Source: Mangrovimicrobium sp033283325
GTDB lineage: Bacteria > Pseudomonadota > Gammaproteobacteria > Pseudomonadales > Halieaceae
Reading direction: 5' to 3'
NCBI GenBank assembly: GCA_033283325.1
Contig: JAWMQO010000003.1
Location: 496,001 to 560,000, forward strand
Length of the DNA stretch: 64,000 nt
Made by a program: the position numbers and the translations under genes. Of this stretch, positions 1 through 14,295 are shown piece by piece. The notes under the pieces were generated by a model. That model had not been told where the DNA came from. It was given only the letters and a program-made list of their open reading frames with translations, and searched no databases. Each line of letters begins with the position of its first letter. Positions within the stretch are counted from its first letter, which is position 1.

Positions 1-279
1 CGGCAGGCCCGGCTCCAGGTCCACTTCGAGGTCCAGGTGGGTGTGGATATCGAGCAGGCCGGGCATCAGCCACTGGCCGCTGCCGTCGATGACTTCCGCC
101 GCCATGGAGCGCGGCAGGAACATGCCCTTGGCGGCAATGCGCCCGTTCTTGATCGCGATATCCATTTCCGCGGGGTGTTCGCCGGAGCCGTCGAACACCA
201 GTGTATTCTGGATCAGCGTATCCCAGGTCTTGCGTGACAAACCGGCCTCCTTAAGACGCGGGTCGAATTGGTTTACCAT
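1..279 (-). CDS. Amidohydrolase family protein (N-acyl-D-amino-acid deacylase-like), N-terminal part
   Basis: Only the first 93 codons are inside the window; the gene runs off the left edge. The ATG is at 277-279 on the minus strand. The protein begins with the small beta-sandwich typical of amidohydrolases (TLIQNTLVFDGSG, then IKNGRIAAKG) and reaches the first metal-binding motif PGLLDIHTHLDLEVD, with the H-x-H pair at residues 79 and 81. The 'HTHLDLEVDLEPGLP' wording resembles D-aminoacylase/N-acyl-D-amino-acid deacylases, which are zinc hydrolases of N-acylated D-amino acids. The rest of the active site is not visible, so the substrate is open. It is divergent from selO, with 50 bp between the two starts. 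No strong ribosome binding site is seen upstream of the ATG. Confidence 0.75.
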   Translation of the reverse strand, partial: MVNQFDPRLKEAGLSRKTWDTLIQNTLVFDGSGEHPAEMDIAIKNGRIAAKGMFLPRSMAAEVIDGSGQWLMPGLLDIHTHLDLEVDLEPGLP

Positions 280-329
280 GGCCAAAGGCAGGTATAGCAG
301 ATCAGCGCTTCGCAGGACAGTTGTAGACC

Positions 330-1796
330 ATGAACCCGATTCCCTTCGACAACAGCTTCGCCCGACTCCCGGAAACCTTTTATACCCGGCAGGATCCGAC
401 CGAGGTCGCCAGGCCCGGACTGATCCGGGTCAACGGCCCGCTGGCGCGGCAGCTGGGCATCGACCCCCAGTGGCTGGAATCCACGGAGGGGGTTGCCACC
501 GTGGCCGGCAACGCGGTGCCGGCGGGCGCGGAACCGCTGGCAGCGGTCTACGCAGGCCACCAGTTCGGCAATTACAACCCGCGCCTCGGCGACGGCCGCG
601 CCCTGTTGCTGGGGGAGGTAGTGGACAGCGAGGGCCGGCGCTTCGATATCCAGCTCAAGGGCTCCGGCCCCACGCCCTACTCCCGCGGCGGCGATGGCCG
701 CTCGCCCCTGGGGCCGGTTCTGCGCGAGTACATCGTCAGCGAGGCGATGTTCGCGCTCGGCGTACCCACCACCCGGGCCCTGTCGGCGGTGACCAGCGGT
801 GAACCGGTGGTCAGGGACACCCTGCTACCGGGGGCGGTGCTCGCGCGGGTAGCCGCCAGCCATATCAGGGTCGGCACCTTCCAGTACTTCTCCGCCACCG
901 GGGACCTGGACTCCCTGCGCCTGCTGGTCGAGCACAGCCTCGCCCGCCACTACCCGGAACACAGCGGGGCGGAAAACCCCGCCCTGGCCCTGTTGCACTG
1001 TGTCATCGACGCCCAGGCGGCCCTGATTCCGCGCTGGCAATCCCTCGGTTTCATCCACGGCGTGATGAACACCGACAATATGCTGATCAGCGGCGAAACC
1101 ATCGACTACGGTCCCTGTGCCTTCATCGACGACTTCCATCCCAACAAGGTCTTCAGTTCCATCGACCAGGGCGGCCGCTACGCCTACAGTAACCAGCCCG
1201 CCATCGGCCAGTGGAACCTCGCCTGCCTGGCCCAGGCCCTGATGCCGCTGTTACCCGGGGAAAAGAAGGAATCACTGGCGCTGGCCCAGGCCGCGATCGA
1301 TGCCTACCCGGACAAATTCCTCAGTGCGCATGAGCAATACCTGGCGGCCAAGCTCGGCCTGGCGGAGATCGGGGAGGCTGACAAGGCCCTGGTGGACGAG
1401 CTGTTCGAGGCGATGGACGCCGCCGGTGCCGACTTCACCCTCACTTTCCGCCGCCTCTATGAACTGGCCGGCGGCGAAGGCGACACCAGCGAGATCATCG
1501 AGATGCCCGAAATCCTGCGCCACTGGCTGCCGCGCTGGCAGGCCCGCCTGGCAGCGGACTCCCTCTCGCTGGAGCAGCGCCTCGAGCGAATGCGCCTGGC
1601 CAACCCGGTCTTCATTCCCCGCAACCACCTGGTGGAGGAAGCGATACGCGCGGCCGAGGACAACAAGGACTTCGGCCCCTTCCACGCCCTGGTGGAACGC
1701 ACTGCGACGCCCTTCGACTTCGATCCCGATGCGGGCCCCTACGCCACTCCGCCACGGCCGGAGCAGGTGGTCTATCGCACTTTCTGCGGTACCTGA
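330..1796 (+). CDS. selO: Protein adenylyltransferase SelO (YdiU/UPF0061)
   Basis: 488 aa, close to the 478 aa of E. coli YdiU. SelO is a pseudokinase that binds ATP inverted and transfers AMP to Ser/Thr/Tyr of target proteins, with a role in oxidative stress. Visible motifs: GDGRALLLGEV near residue 86, the Lys of QLKGSGPTPYSRGGDGRSP (about 108-126), and the catalytic/metal Asn-Asp segment GVMNTDNMLISGETIDYGPCAFIDDFHP split over about residues 244-271. The C-terminus ends FCGT: Cys486 occupies the place of the selenocysteine of animal SelO and the conserved cysteine of bacterial forms. The ATG follows a 50-bp divergent gap. Family assignment is secure; the physiological targets are unknown. 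Confidence 0.95.
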   Translation: MNPIPFDNSFARLPETFYTRQDPTEVARPGLIRVNGPLARQLGIDPQWLESTEGVATVAGNAVPAGAEPLAAVYAGHQFGNYNPRLGDGRALLLGEVVDSEGRRFDIQLKGSGPTPYSRGGDGRSPLGPVLREYIVSEAMFALGVPTTRALSAVTSGEPVVRDTLLPGAVLARVAASHIRVGTFQYFSATGDLDSLRLLVEHSLARHYPEHSGAENPALALLHCVIDAQAALIPRWQSLGFIHGVMNTDNMLISGETIDYGPCAFIDDFHPNKVFSSIDQGGRYAYSNQPAIGQWNLACLAQALMPLLPGEKKESLALAQAAIDAYPDKFLSAHEQYLAAKLGLAEIGEADKALVDELFEAMDAAGADFTLTFRRLYELAGGEGDTSEIIEMPEILRHWLPRWQARLAADSLSLEQRLERMRLANPVFIPRNHLVEEAIRAAEDNKDFGPFHALVERTATPFDFDPDAGPYATPPRPEQVVYRTFCGT

Positions 1797-1869
1797 TGCG
1801 GCTTTGACTGGCGCTTTCTTGCGCAGGGTCTAGGATTTGGACACGGTCGTCCTCGATCTCACGAGGCAG

Positions 1870-1875
1870 TATAAT
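1870..1875 (+). promoter_or_regulatory. Candidate -10 box upstream of the PyrD-PyrK fusion gene
   Basis: A perfect TATAAT lies 26 bp before the ATG at 1902 and is followed by a G+C-rich stretch (TCGCGCG). The -35 region at the right distance (around 1847-1852, TCGTCC) is poor, so this would be a weak or activator-dependent sigma-70 promoter. TATAAT followed by CGCGC also precedes miaB in this window. Confidence 0.4.
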
Positions 1876-1901
1876 TCGCGCGTTTTCACCCTTCAGATTG
1901 A

Positions 1902-3533
1902 ATGAGCCCTGTTTTGACTACCCAATTCTTCGGCAAAACCCTCTCCGGCCCCTTCACGATCCCCTCGGGCATCGTCAGCACCGCCGTACCCATCATCCAG
2001 TATGTCTTCGACAATATGCCCGAGGTCGGGGTGCTGACGACCAAGAGCATCGGGCTGGAGCCGAGGATGGGTTATCGCGAGCCGGTGCTGCACCAGTACG
2101 CCCCGGGTTGTTTCGTGAATGCGGTGGGCCTGACCAACCCCGGGGCGCATGCCTCGGCCCAGACCATGGCGCAGCTGCGGGTGCCGGAGGATCGCTTCCT
2201 GCTGACCTCGATCTTCGGCGGTAGCGTGGCGGAGTTTGTCGAGGTGGCGAAGATTCTGGCGCCGGTATCCGATGGGCTGGAGCTGAATCTTTCCTGTCCC
2301 CACGCCAAGGGTTATGGCATGGCCATGGGGCAGGATCCGGACATGGTGCGGGAAATTGTCGCGGCGGTGAAAGCGGTGGTGGATATTCCGGTCATTCCCA
2401 AGCTCACCCCCAATACGCCGGATATCGGGGTGATTGCCCGGGCAGCCGAGGCCGGCGGGGCGGATGGTTTCTGTGCGATCAATACGGTGGGGCCAGGCTA
2501 TACCTCGGCCCACGGTCACCCGGTACTGTCGAATGGCGCCGGGGGGATGTCGGGCAAGGGTGTGCTGCCGATCGGCCTGAAGTGTGTGCGCGAGGTGCGC
2601 GCGGCCAGCGATCTGCCGATTATCGGCTGCGGCGGTGCTTCCTCGGGTGAAGATGTGCGCGCCTTCATGGACGCGGGAGCCAATGTCGTCGGTATCGGTT
2701 CGGCCCTGGTGGGAATGACGACTGCCGAGATGGGCGAGTACTTCCGCACTCTCGCCAGCGACCTGGAGCGCAATCACAACAACGCGGAATCCCGGGTTTA
2801 CTACGATGTCGATATGAGCTTCGAACCGGTCACTCTGGTGAGCAACGAGCGGGTCTGCGAGGACATCGCGCTGCTGCGCTTCGACCGCAAGGTCAATGTC
2901 CAGCCCGGTGAGTTCTTCTTCCTCTGGATTCCCGGACTCGGCGAGAAACCTTTCTCCGCGCTTACCGATGATCCCTTCACCCTGGCGGTCATCGATGTCG
3001 GCGAGTTCACCCACGCCCTGATGGACCTGCCGGAAGGTACCCAGTGCTACGTGCGCGGCCCCCACGGGATTCCGGTGGAACCGCCGGACGACGGGAAAAT
3101 CATCGCCGTGGCCGGCGGTACCGGGCTGGCGGCTGTCTACCAGATCGCCCGGGATTTCGGCAATGCGGCGATCTTCGCCGGCGCCCGCAGCGCCGAACGG
3201 CTCTACTTCATCGACGAGTGTCGCGAGGTCGCCGACGTCCATGTGGCCACCGACGACGGCAGTGAGGGCTACCACGGGGTGGTCACCGAGTTGCTGCGCG
3301 AATACCTGCAGGGCCTCTCTACCACCGAACTGGACCAGCTGGTGTTCTACAACTGCGGTCCGGCCCCCATGGTGCATGCGGCGGAGGCTGTGCAGCGGGA
3401 GTTCTGCCGCGAGGAGCAGGTCAACAGCTCCATCGACTACCTGACCAAGTGCGGCGTCGGCATCTGCGGCGCCTGCGCGACCCCGGACGGGCGCCGTCTC
3501 TGCGTGGACGGCCCCTTCCTGCCCGCGCTCTGA
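1902..3533 (+). CDS. Dihydroorotate dehydrogenase class 1B fused to PyrK-type electron-transfer domain
   Basis: 543 aa in one frame. Residues 1 to about 300 are a class 1 dihydroorotate dehydrogenase: FMN-barrel segments SGIVSTA, GLTNPG, ELNLSCPHAKGYGMAMG (active-site Cys where class 2 enzymes have Ser), PKLTPNTPDI and the phosphate-binding IIGCGGASSGED. About 305-400 resemble the FAD domain and 405-500 the NAD domain (IIAVAGGTGLAAVYQ) of ferredoxin reductases. The end is a [2Fe-2S] site with Cys517, 522, 525 and 534. This is the PyrD(B) plus PyrK architecture, which normally uses two separate proteins to oxidise dihydroorotate with NAD+. Most gammaproteobacteria use a membrane, quinone-linked class 2 PyrD, so this fusion is unusual. 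A related activity on another dihydropyrimidine cannot be excluded, since the NLSCPH motif also occurs in dihydropyrimidine dehydrogenase. Confidence 0.85.
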   Translation: MSPVLTTQFFGKTLSGPFTIPSGIVSTAVPIIQYVFDNMPEVGVLTTKSIGLEPRMGYREPVLHQYAPGCFVNAVGLTNPGAHASAQTMAQLRVPEDRFLLTSIFGGSVAEFVEVAKILAPVSDGLELNLSCPHAKGYGMAMGQDPDMVREIVAAVKAVVDIPVIPKLTPNTPDIGVIARAAEAGGADGFCAINTVGPGYTSAHGHPVLSNGAGGMSGKGVLPIGLKCVREVRAASDLPIIGCGGASSGEDVRAFMDAGANVVGIGSALVGMTTAEMGEYFRTLASDLERNHNNAESRVYYDVDMSFEPVTLVSNERVCEDIALLRFDRKVNVQPGEFFFLWIPGLGEKPFSALTDDPFTLAVIDVGEFTHALMDLPEGTQCYVRGPHGIPVEPPDDGKIIAVAGGTGLAAVYQIARDFGNAAIFAGARSAERLYFIDECREVADVHVATDDGSEGYHGVVTELLREYLQGLSTTELDQLVFYNCGPAPMVHAAEAVQREFCREEQVNSSIDYLTKCGVGICGACATPDGRRLCVDGPFLPAL

Positions 3534-3556
3534 ACCGAAACCCGCTGGAGACCGAC

Positions 3557-4915
3557 GTGGCCAAAGGCGTCTACCACGCCCCCTGGGAAAAAGCGTTTGA
3601 CCGAATCCTGACCCCGCTGGAGGAATTCATCCACCGCCAGACCACCAGCGGCATGCTGCTGATGATCTGCGCCGTGGTCGCCCTGGTGGTCGCCAACAGT
3701 CCCTTGCATGAGGCCTACGAGCACCTTCTGCACGAGGAACTGGGCATCAGCTTCGGCCGTTTCACGTTCAGCCTGTCGGTCCACCACTGGATCAACGAAG
3801 CACTGATGGCGATGTTCTTCTTCGTCATGGGGCTGGAGCTGAAGCGCGAACTGCTGGTGGGCGAGCTCTCTTCCCTCGACCAGGCGATGTTGCCGATTTT
3901 CGCCGCCATCGGCGGCATGCTGGTCCCGGCCCTCGGTTATTTCGTGTTCAACCCCGAGGGTCCGGACGCCATGGGCTGGGGCGTGCCGATGGCCACCGAC
4001 ATCGCCTTCGCGATCGGCGCCCTGAGCCTGCTGGGGCCGCGGGTGCCCAGGAGCCTGATTACCTTCCTGATCGCGCTGGCGATTGTCGATGACCTCGGCG
4101 CCGTCGCTGTGATCGCCCTGTTCTATACCGCCGACCTGGACCTGGTGGCACTGGCCTACGCGGGGCTGCTCACCCTCGTACTCGTCGCCTTCAACCTCGT
4201 CGGCGTGCGCCGCCCCGCCCCCTACGCGGCGGTCGCGGTGGTGCTCTGGGGTGCCATGCTGGCCAGCGGTATCCACGCCACCATCGCGGGTATCGTCGTG
4301 GCCTTCGTGATCCCCATCCGGCCCAAGTTCCACCCGACGACCTTTATCGAACGGGTCCAGCACAGCACTCGGGAAATGCAGAAGGCCATCGCCCAGGACC
4401 CGGACATCATCCACAACAACCGGCTGCGGGCACTGGTGATTTCCCTCGGTGACGGCGCGCAGCTTTCACAGGCACCGGCCCAGCGGCTGGAACACAGGCT
4501 GCACCTGCCCGTGGCCTATATCGTGATACCCATCTTCGCCCTGGCCAATGCCGGCATACCGATCGATACCGGTGAAATCGGCGGTGTTCTCGCCAACCCC
4601 GTCACCCTCGGCGTGCTCTGTGGCCTGTTACTCGGCAAACCGCTGGGGATCGCGGGTTTCACCTGGCTGGCGCTCAAGCTCGGGGTCTCCAGGCTGCCCC
4701 CCGGCCTGGACATGCGCCATGTCCTGGGAGTCGGGCTGCTGGGCGGGATTGGCTTCACCATGTCGATCTTCATCGCCGATCTCGGTTTCGCCGGCCGCCC
4801 GGAAGCCCTGCTCGCCGCCAAGACCGGCATCCTGCTGGCTTCCGCTATCGCCGGCGTGGGTGGCTTCACCTGGCTCCTCCTGCACAGCCGCAGGGACCAG
4901 GCAGCAGAGCGTTGA
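3557..4915 (+). CDS. nhaA: Na+/H+ antiporter NhaA
   Basis: 452 aa with a GTG start, chosen because GGAG at 3546-3549 sits seven bases upstream and the protein then begins MAKGVYHAPWEKAFDRI, giving the family's N-terminal helix. NhaA exchanges internal Na+ for external H+ across the inner membrane (two H+ per Na+ in E. coli). The ion-binding aspartate pair is in LAIVDDLGAVAVIALFY (about residues 178-179) and the ATDIAFAIGAL segment precedes it. About 12 hydrophobic segments are visible. A longer loop near KFHPTTFIERVQHSTREMQK and a charged tail make it longer than E. coli NhaA (388 aa). It lies 23 bp after the PyrD-PyrK gene, so the two may be co-transcribed. Confidence 0.93.
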   Translation: MAKGVYHAPWEKAFDRILTPLEEFIHRQTTSGMLLMICAVVALVVANSPLHEAYEHLLHEELGISFGRFTFSLSVHHWINEALMAMFFFVMGLELKRELLVGELSSLDQAMLPIFAAIGGMLVPALGYFVFNPEGPDAMGWGVPMATDIAFAIGALSLLGPRVPRSLITFLIALAIVDDLGAVAVIALFYTADLDLVALAYAGLLTLVLVAFNLVGVRRPAPYAAVAVVLWGAMLASGIHATIAGIVVAFVIPIRPKFHPTTFIERVQHSTREMQKAIAQDPDIIHNNRLRALVISLGDGAQLSQAPAQRLEHRLHLPVAYIVIPIFALANAGIPIDTGEIGGVLANPVTLGVLCGLLLGKPLGIAGFTWLALKLGVSRLPPGLDMRHVLGVGLLGGIGFTMSIFIADLGFAGRPEALLAAKTGILLASAIAGVGGFTWLLLHSRRDQAAER

Positions 4916-4998
4916 AATCAGCCCGTTATCGGGCGTAATGGCGGCGGCAAGCCGCTTGCGGTTGAATAGCCCCGTGGTAACGCAAGAGGGGCGCCAAC

Positions 4999-5205
4999 AT
5001 GCGAATTCGGCGATTTGTATACGGTTTTGACGAGATAGGCCTCGCGGCGGTTTTCCTCTGCGTGGCGGTATTCATGGTCACAGTGGAATACCTGACGGTG
5101 CAGCCCCCGCACGAGGAAAGTGTCGTCCAGCAGGGCTGCGCGGACTGCAAGGCGACGCGACCGCTGTGGCAGCGCGGGGCGAAAAGCCAGGACCCCATCC
5201 GCTGA
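4999..5205 (+). CDS. Small predicted membrane protein, unknown function
   Basis: 68 aa. One hydrophobic segment (about residues 13-29, EIGLAAVFLCVAVFMV) follows a basic N-terminus (MRIRRF), then a soluble tail with a CADC motif. AAGAGGGG lies a few bases before the ATG and could serve as ribosome binding site. I recognise no family. The reading frame sits in the 423-bp gap between nhaA and malQ, which otherwise shows only a short GCCCG-TTAT-CGGGC hairpin at about 4922-4937 without a T-tract and no clear promoter. It may be a real small inner-membrane protein or a chance frame. Confidence 0.4.
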   Translation: MRIRRFVYGFDEIGLAAVFLCVAVFMVTVEYLTVQPPHEESVVQQGCADCKATRPLWQRGAKSQDPIR

Positions 5206-5338
5206 GGAAGGGCGCCTCGCAAGAGCCCGTCACCTAAGCTGCAATTCACCGGGCAGCAGCGACCCGGCCTGAATCCTTTCATTGCCTGGCGAGAAATCCG
5301 TAGCGGAAATTTAGCGCTTGCGGCTACACTTCCAGACA

Positions 5339-7426
5339 ATGGACTCTCTCGATAAGTTGCTCTACCTGGCCGGGGTTTCCTCCGATTATCTCGATTACGA
5401 AGGCCGCCATTGCGAAGTGGCTCGCGAAGACCGTCTGCGCGCACTGCGGGCGATGGGCTTCGATACCGACGACGCAAAAGCAGTAGCCAACGCACTTCGG
5501 GCTATCGACGCTGAACCCTGGATGGAACTCCTCCGGCCCTGCTACATCCTGCCAACCGGCAAGGTGGCAATCGCTATACAGGTGCCCCCCGAATTGCTGG
5601 AGGCAACGTTGCACTGGCAACTCGCGACAGAGCAGGGCGAGACCCGCAGCGGCAGCTGCCGCCCAGCGCGGCTCGCGGAAGCCGGGGAGTACTGGTTGGA
5701 TGGTGTGCGCTACAGCGCCCACCACTTGCCGCTGGGAGAGCTCGCCCCCGGTTACCACACTCTCTCGGTAGATGACGGCGCGCATAAGTGGCAGGCAAGG
5801 CTTGTCGCCTGCCCTGAACGGGCCTACGAAATCCCCGGCGAGTCGCGCCTGTGGGGTATCGGCTGCCAACTCTATACCCTGCGTTCGGAGCGCAACTGGG
5901 GCGTTGGCGATTTCACCGACCTGCGCGACCTCGTGAGTCGGCTGGCATCCCTTGGGGCCGACCTCGTCGGCCTCAACCCGTTGCACGCGCCCTGCAGCGA
6001 CAGCCCACTCGCCCCCAGTCCCTACAGCCCCTCCGACCGCCGTTTCCTCAATCCTGTCTATCTCGATCCCGAGCGCATGCCCGAGTGGCAGGCGCTGGTG
6101 GCCGCAGGCGTGGAACTGCAGACCGCGGAGCGCCTCGCCAGGCGGAAGCAACTACACGATTGTCCGGAAGTCGATTACGAGGGTATCAACGCACTCAAGT
6201 ACGAACTCTTCGAAGCGCTCTACGCACAGTTCCTCGCCGAGCACGCGACCAGCGATACTCCGCGCGCCCGGGAATTCGCCGCCTTCACGGAGGAAGAAGG
6301 TGATGCCCTGCAATACTTCGGCCACTACGAGATGGAGCACAACGGCTACGCCAGACAGTTCGCCAATGACCCGGGATTCTTCGTCTACCTGCAGTGGCAG
6401 GCCCGGGAGCAACTCGCCGCCTGCCAGCAAGCGGCGCGTGACGCCGGCATGCGCGTCGGCCTGGTGCGCGATCTCGCCGTGGGCGCGGTGCAACAGGGCG
6501 CCGAAATCGCCGAAGACCCGACGCTCTACGTACCCGGGGCAACCGTCGGCGCACCGCCGGATCCCCTCGGGCCACTGGGCCAGGACTGGGGCCTCCCGGC
6601 GATGAACCCGCTGACCCTGCGGCAGCAGCAATTCGCTCACTTCATCGAACTCCTGCGGCGCAACATGGATGCCGCCGGCGCCCTGCGCATCGACCACGTC
6701 ATGGCGGTCATGCGCCTGTGGTGGTGCTTCCCCGAATCGGCAGACGGGCCGCGCACAGGCATGTACGTCTACTACCCGATGGAGGAAATGCTCTCCCTGC
6801 TGCGGCTGGAGAGCCAGCGCCAGCAATGCCTGGTGGTGGGGGAGGACCTCGGCGTGGTACCCGCCGAGTTGCGCGAGGAAATGCACCGCAGCCACATCTA
6901 CGGCAACCGCCTGCTCTACTTCGACACCCACCTGGACGGCCGCCACCGGCTGCCCTGGGAGCAGGCCGGCGATACCCTGACCATGGTCACCAATCACGAC
7001 GTACCCACCCTGGCGGACTGGTGGGACTGCTCCGACCTGGAGCGGCGCCACGACCTGGGGCTCATGAGTGGGCCGGAGGAACTCGCCGCGGCACGGGAGT
7101 CGCGCGCCCACGCCAAGGGCCGCCTGCTCGACTGGCTGCGGGACAGCGGCGTGCCGCGCGAGGGCGAAGCGCTGCCGGACCCGGCCCGGCCACTCGACCT
7201 CGGCGGCTGCAGCCTGATTCACCGCGCCAGCGCGCGGGGCAGAACCCGGCTGTTGCTGCTTCAACTGGAGGACCTGCAGCTGATGCGCGAGCCGGTCAAT
7301 ATCCCCGGGACCTGGCTGGAGTATCCCAACTGGCGGCGCAAACAGGCGCGCAACACCGCCGAGGTGCTCGATGACCCGGAAATCATCGAGCTGCTCACCG
7401 CGGTCGACCAGGAGCGCAAGGCTTGA
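5339..7426 (+). CDS. malQ: 4-alpha-glucanotransferase (amylomaltase)
   Basis: 695 aa, GH77. MalQ transfers alpha-1,4-glucan chains between maltodextrins and releases glucose, linking maltose and glycogen metabolism in the cytoplasm. The ATG at 5339 (MDSLDKLLYLAG) matches the family N-terminus; an in-frame TTG 21 bp upstream is less likely. Motifs: WGVGDFTDL near 185, nucleophile Asp in ALRIDHVMAVMRLWW (about 451), acid/base Glu in VVGEDLGVVP (about 501) and Asp of TNHDVPT (about 552). It is the first gene of a seven-gene glycogen operon and overlaps glgB by four bases. No clear sigma-70 promoter is seen in the gap upstream. Confidence 0.95.
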   Translation: MDSLDKLLYLAGVSSDYLDYEGRHCEVAREDRLRALRAMGFDTDDAKAVANALRAIDAEPWMELLRPCYILPTGKVAIAIQVPPELLEATLHWQLATEQGETRSGSCRPARLAEAGEYWLDGVRYSAHHLPLGELAPGYHTLSVDDGAHKWQARLVACPERAYEIPGESRLWGIGCQLYTLRSERNWGVGDFTDLRDLVSRLASLGADLVGLNPLHAPCSDSPLAPSPYSPSDRRFLNPVYLDPERMPEWQALVAAGVELQTAERLARRKQLHDCPEVDYEGINALKYELFEALYAQFLAEHATSDTPRAREFAAFTEEEGDALQYFGHYEMEHNGYARQFANDPGFFVYLQWQAREQLAACQQAARDAGMRVGLVRDLAVGAVQQGAEIAEDPTLYVPGATVGAPPDPLGPLGQDWGLPAMNPLTLRQQQFAHFIELLRRNMDAAGALRIDHVMAVMRLWWCFPESADGPRTGMYVYYPMEEMLSLLRLESQRQQCLVVGEDLGVVPAELREEMHRSHIYGNRLLYFDTHLDGRHRLPWEQAGDTLTMVTNHDVPTLADWWDCSDLERRHDLGLMSGPEELAAARESRAHAKGRLLDWLRDSGVPREGEALPDPARPLDLGGCSLIHRASARGRTRLLLLQLEDLQLMREPVNIPGTWLEYPNWRRKQARNTAEVLDDPEIIELLTAVDQERKA

Positions 7427-9665
7427 AAGCGGGCAGCGCCGCAGCGGCGACCCTGTCGATGGAGGAGATGGAAGCACTGGTCGCCGGACGGCACGGGGAC
7501 CCCTTCGCCGTTCTCGGGTTGCACGCTGCAGCGGGAATCGACGGCCTGGTATTGCGCGCTTTCCTGCCCGGCGCGACAGCCATCGCAGCCTTGCAGGCCG
7601 ATACCCGGCGCACGCTGGTCAAGTTGCAGCAGGTTCACCCGGCCGGCCTGTTCGAAGCGATACTGCAGCGGCGCAAAAACCGCTTCGACTACCTGCTGCG
7701 GGTGAACTGGGGAGAGCACCAGATCGAAATCGAGGATCCCTACCGCTTCGCCCCCTGCCTGCAGGAGAGCGACCTGTACTATTTTCTCGAGGGTACCGAG
7801 GAATGCGCCTGGCGCCTGCTCGGCGCCACCAGTCGCAGCGTGGACGGCGTGGATGGCGTGCTCTTCGCGGTGTGGGCACCCAACGCCCAGCGGGTGGCGG
7901 TGGTGGGTGAATTCAACGGCTGGGATGGCCGCCGCCACGTGATGCGCCGCCACCCCGGTTGCGGGGTCTGGGAAATCTTCGTACCCGCGGTGGCGGACGG
8001 AGCCCTTTACAAGTTCGAGGTGGTGGCGGCAAACGGCGAGGTGCTGCCGCTCAAGGCCGACCCCTTCGCCCGCAGCATGCAGCATCCGCCGGAGACCGCA
8101 TCAAGGGTGGTCTACCGACGCGACTACCCCTGGGCTGACGGCGATTGGATGGCGCGCCGCCAGGCGGAAGACACCCTGCGCAGCCCCCTGTCCATCTACG
8201 AGGTGCACGCCGCGTCCTGGCGGCGCCGGCAGGCGGAGGGCAACCGCTACCTGAGCTACCGCGAGCTGGCGGACGAACTGATTCCCTACGTCACCGAACT
8301 CGGTTTCACCCACATCCAGCTGATGCCGGTCAGCGAGTATCCCTTCGACGGCTCCTGGGGCTACCAGCCCCTTGGGCTCTATGCCCCCTCGATCCGCTTC
8401 GGCACCCCGGACGAATTCCGTGAATTCGTCGACCGCTGCCACCAGCACGACATCGGGGTACTGCTCGACTGGGTCCCCGGCCACTTCCCCACCGATCCCC
8501 ACGGCCTGGGCCGTTTCGACGGCACCGCGCTGTACGAACACGCGGATCCCCGCCAGGGTTTCCACCCCGACTGGAACACCCTGATCTACAACTACGGGCG
8601 CAGCGAGGTGGTGAGCTTCCTGCTGAGCAACGCCAACTACTGGCTGGAAGAATTCCACATCGACGGCCTGCGGGTGGACGCCGTCGCCTCCATGCTCTAC
8701 CTCGACTACAGCCGCAAGGCCGGCGAATGGATTCCCAACCGCGAGGGCGGTCGGGAGAACCTCGACGCCATCGCCCTGCTGCAGGAGGTGAACCGGCGCC
8801 TCTACGGCCTGCACCCGGGGATTCTCATGGTGGCGGAGGAGTCCACCGCCTGGCCCGGAGTCTCCCGGCCGGTGCACGAGGGCGGCCTGGGCTTCGGCTT
8901 CAAGTGGAACATGGGCTGGATGAACGACTCCCTGCGCTACATCGCCCGGGACCCGGTGCACCGCAGCTTCCACCACGACGAAATGACCTTCGGCATCGTC
9001 TACGCCTGGGACGAGAACTTCGTGCTCCCCCTGAGCCACGACGAGGTGGTCCACGGCAAGCGCTCGCTGCTGGAGAAGATGCCCGGCGACGACTGGCAGC
9101 GCTTCGCCGGCCTGCGCGCCTACCTCGCCTTCATGTGGGCCTACCCCGGCAAGAAGCTGCTGTTCATGGGCGGCGAGTTCGCCCAGCGGCGGGAGTGGAA
9201 CCACGACCGCGAGCTGGACTGGGCCCTGCTGGGATACGACAGTCACCGCGGCGTACAGAGCCTGGTCCGGGACCTCAACCGGGTTTACCGGGCGCTGCCG
9301 GCCCTGCACCGGGGGGACTGCGAGCCCGGGGGCTTCACCTGGCTGCAGGCGGATCGCAGGGATATCTCACTCTTCGCCTGGCTGCGCCATGGCAGTGAGG
9401 GTGAAGCGGCGGTACTGGTGGTGGTGAATTTCACCCCCCACCTGCACGCCAATTACACCGTCGGCGCTCCACTACCCGGTTGGTACGAAGAGTGCATCAA
9501 TTCCGATGCCAGGGATTACGGCGGCAGCGGGCAGGGTAACCTCGGCGGCGTCGAGGCCAGGTCCGAGCCTGCCGATGGCCAGCCCTGTTCGCTACAATTG
9601 ACAGTGCCGCCGCTGGCGGCGCTGGTACTTGCTTATCGTCCCGACCAGGAGGCGCCAACGACCTC

Positions 9666-9669
<4 letters not shown>
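7423..9669 (+). CDS. glgB: 1,4-alpha-glucan branching enzyme
   Basis: 748 aa with a TTG start overlapping the malQ stop (TTGA) and an AGGAG about nine bases upstream; an internal ATG at 7459 is a possible alternative. GlgB cuts an alpha-1,4 chain and re-attaches it through an alpha-1,6 bond. Order of domains: N-terminal CBM48-like repeats (GDPFAVLG at the start, then VDGVLFAVWAPNAQRVAVVGEFNGW near 145-165), GH13 barrel with LLDWVPGHFPTD, nucleophile Asp of GLRVDAVASM (about 420), Glu of MVAEESTAWPG (about 472), Asp of SHDEVVHGK (about 540), and a C-terminal beta-sandwich. E. coli GlgB is 728 aa. Translational coupling on both sides points to a fixed ratio with MalQ and GlgX. Confidence 0.96.
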
Positions 9670-14242
<4,573 letters not shown>

Positions 14243-14295
14243 GGTTTGGACGATCGCAATAATTTTTAACAATAGTGACGGAGGCTTCCACAGTT

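Noticed and set aside
7423..7458. A glgB start at the ATG 7459 instead of the TTG 7423
   Set aside because: Possible, but the TTG has AGGAG at good distance and gives the TTGA overlap with malQ that matches the coupling of the following genes.
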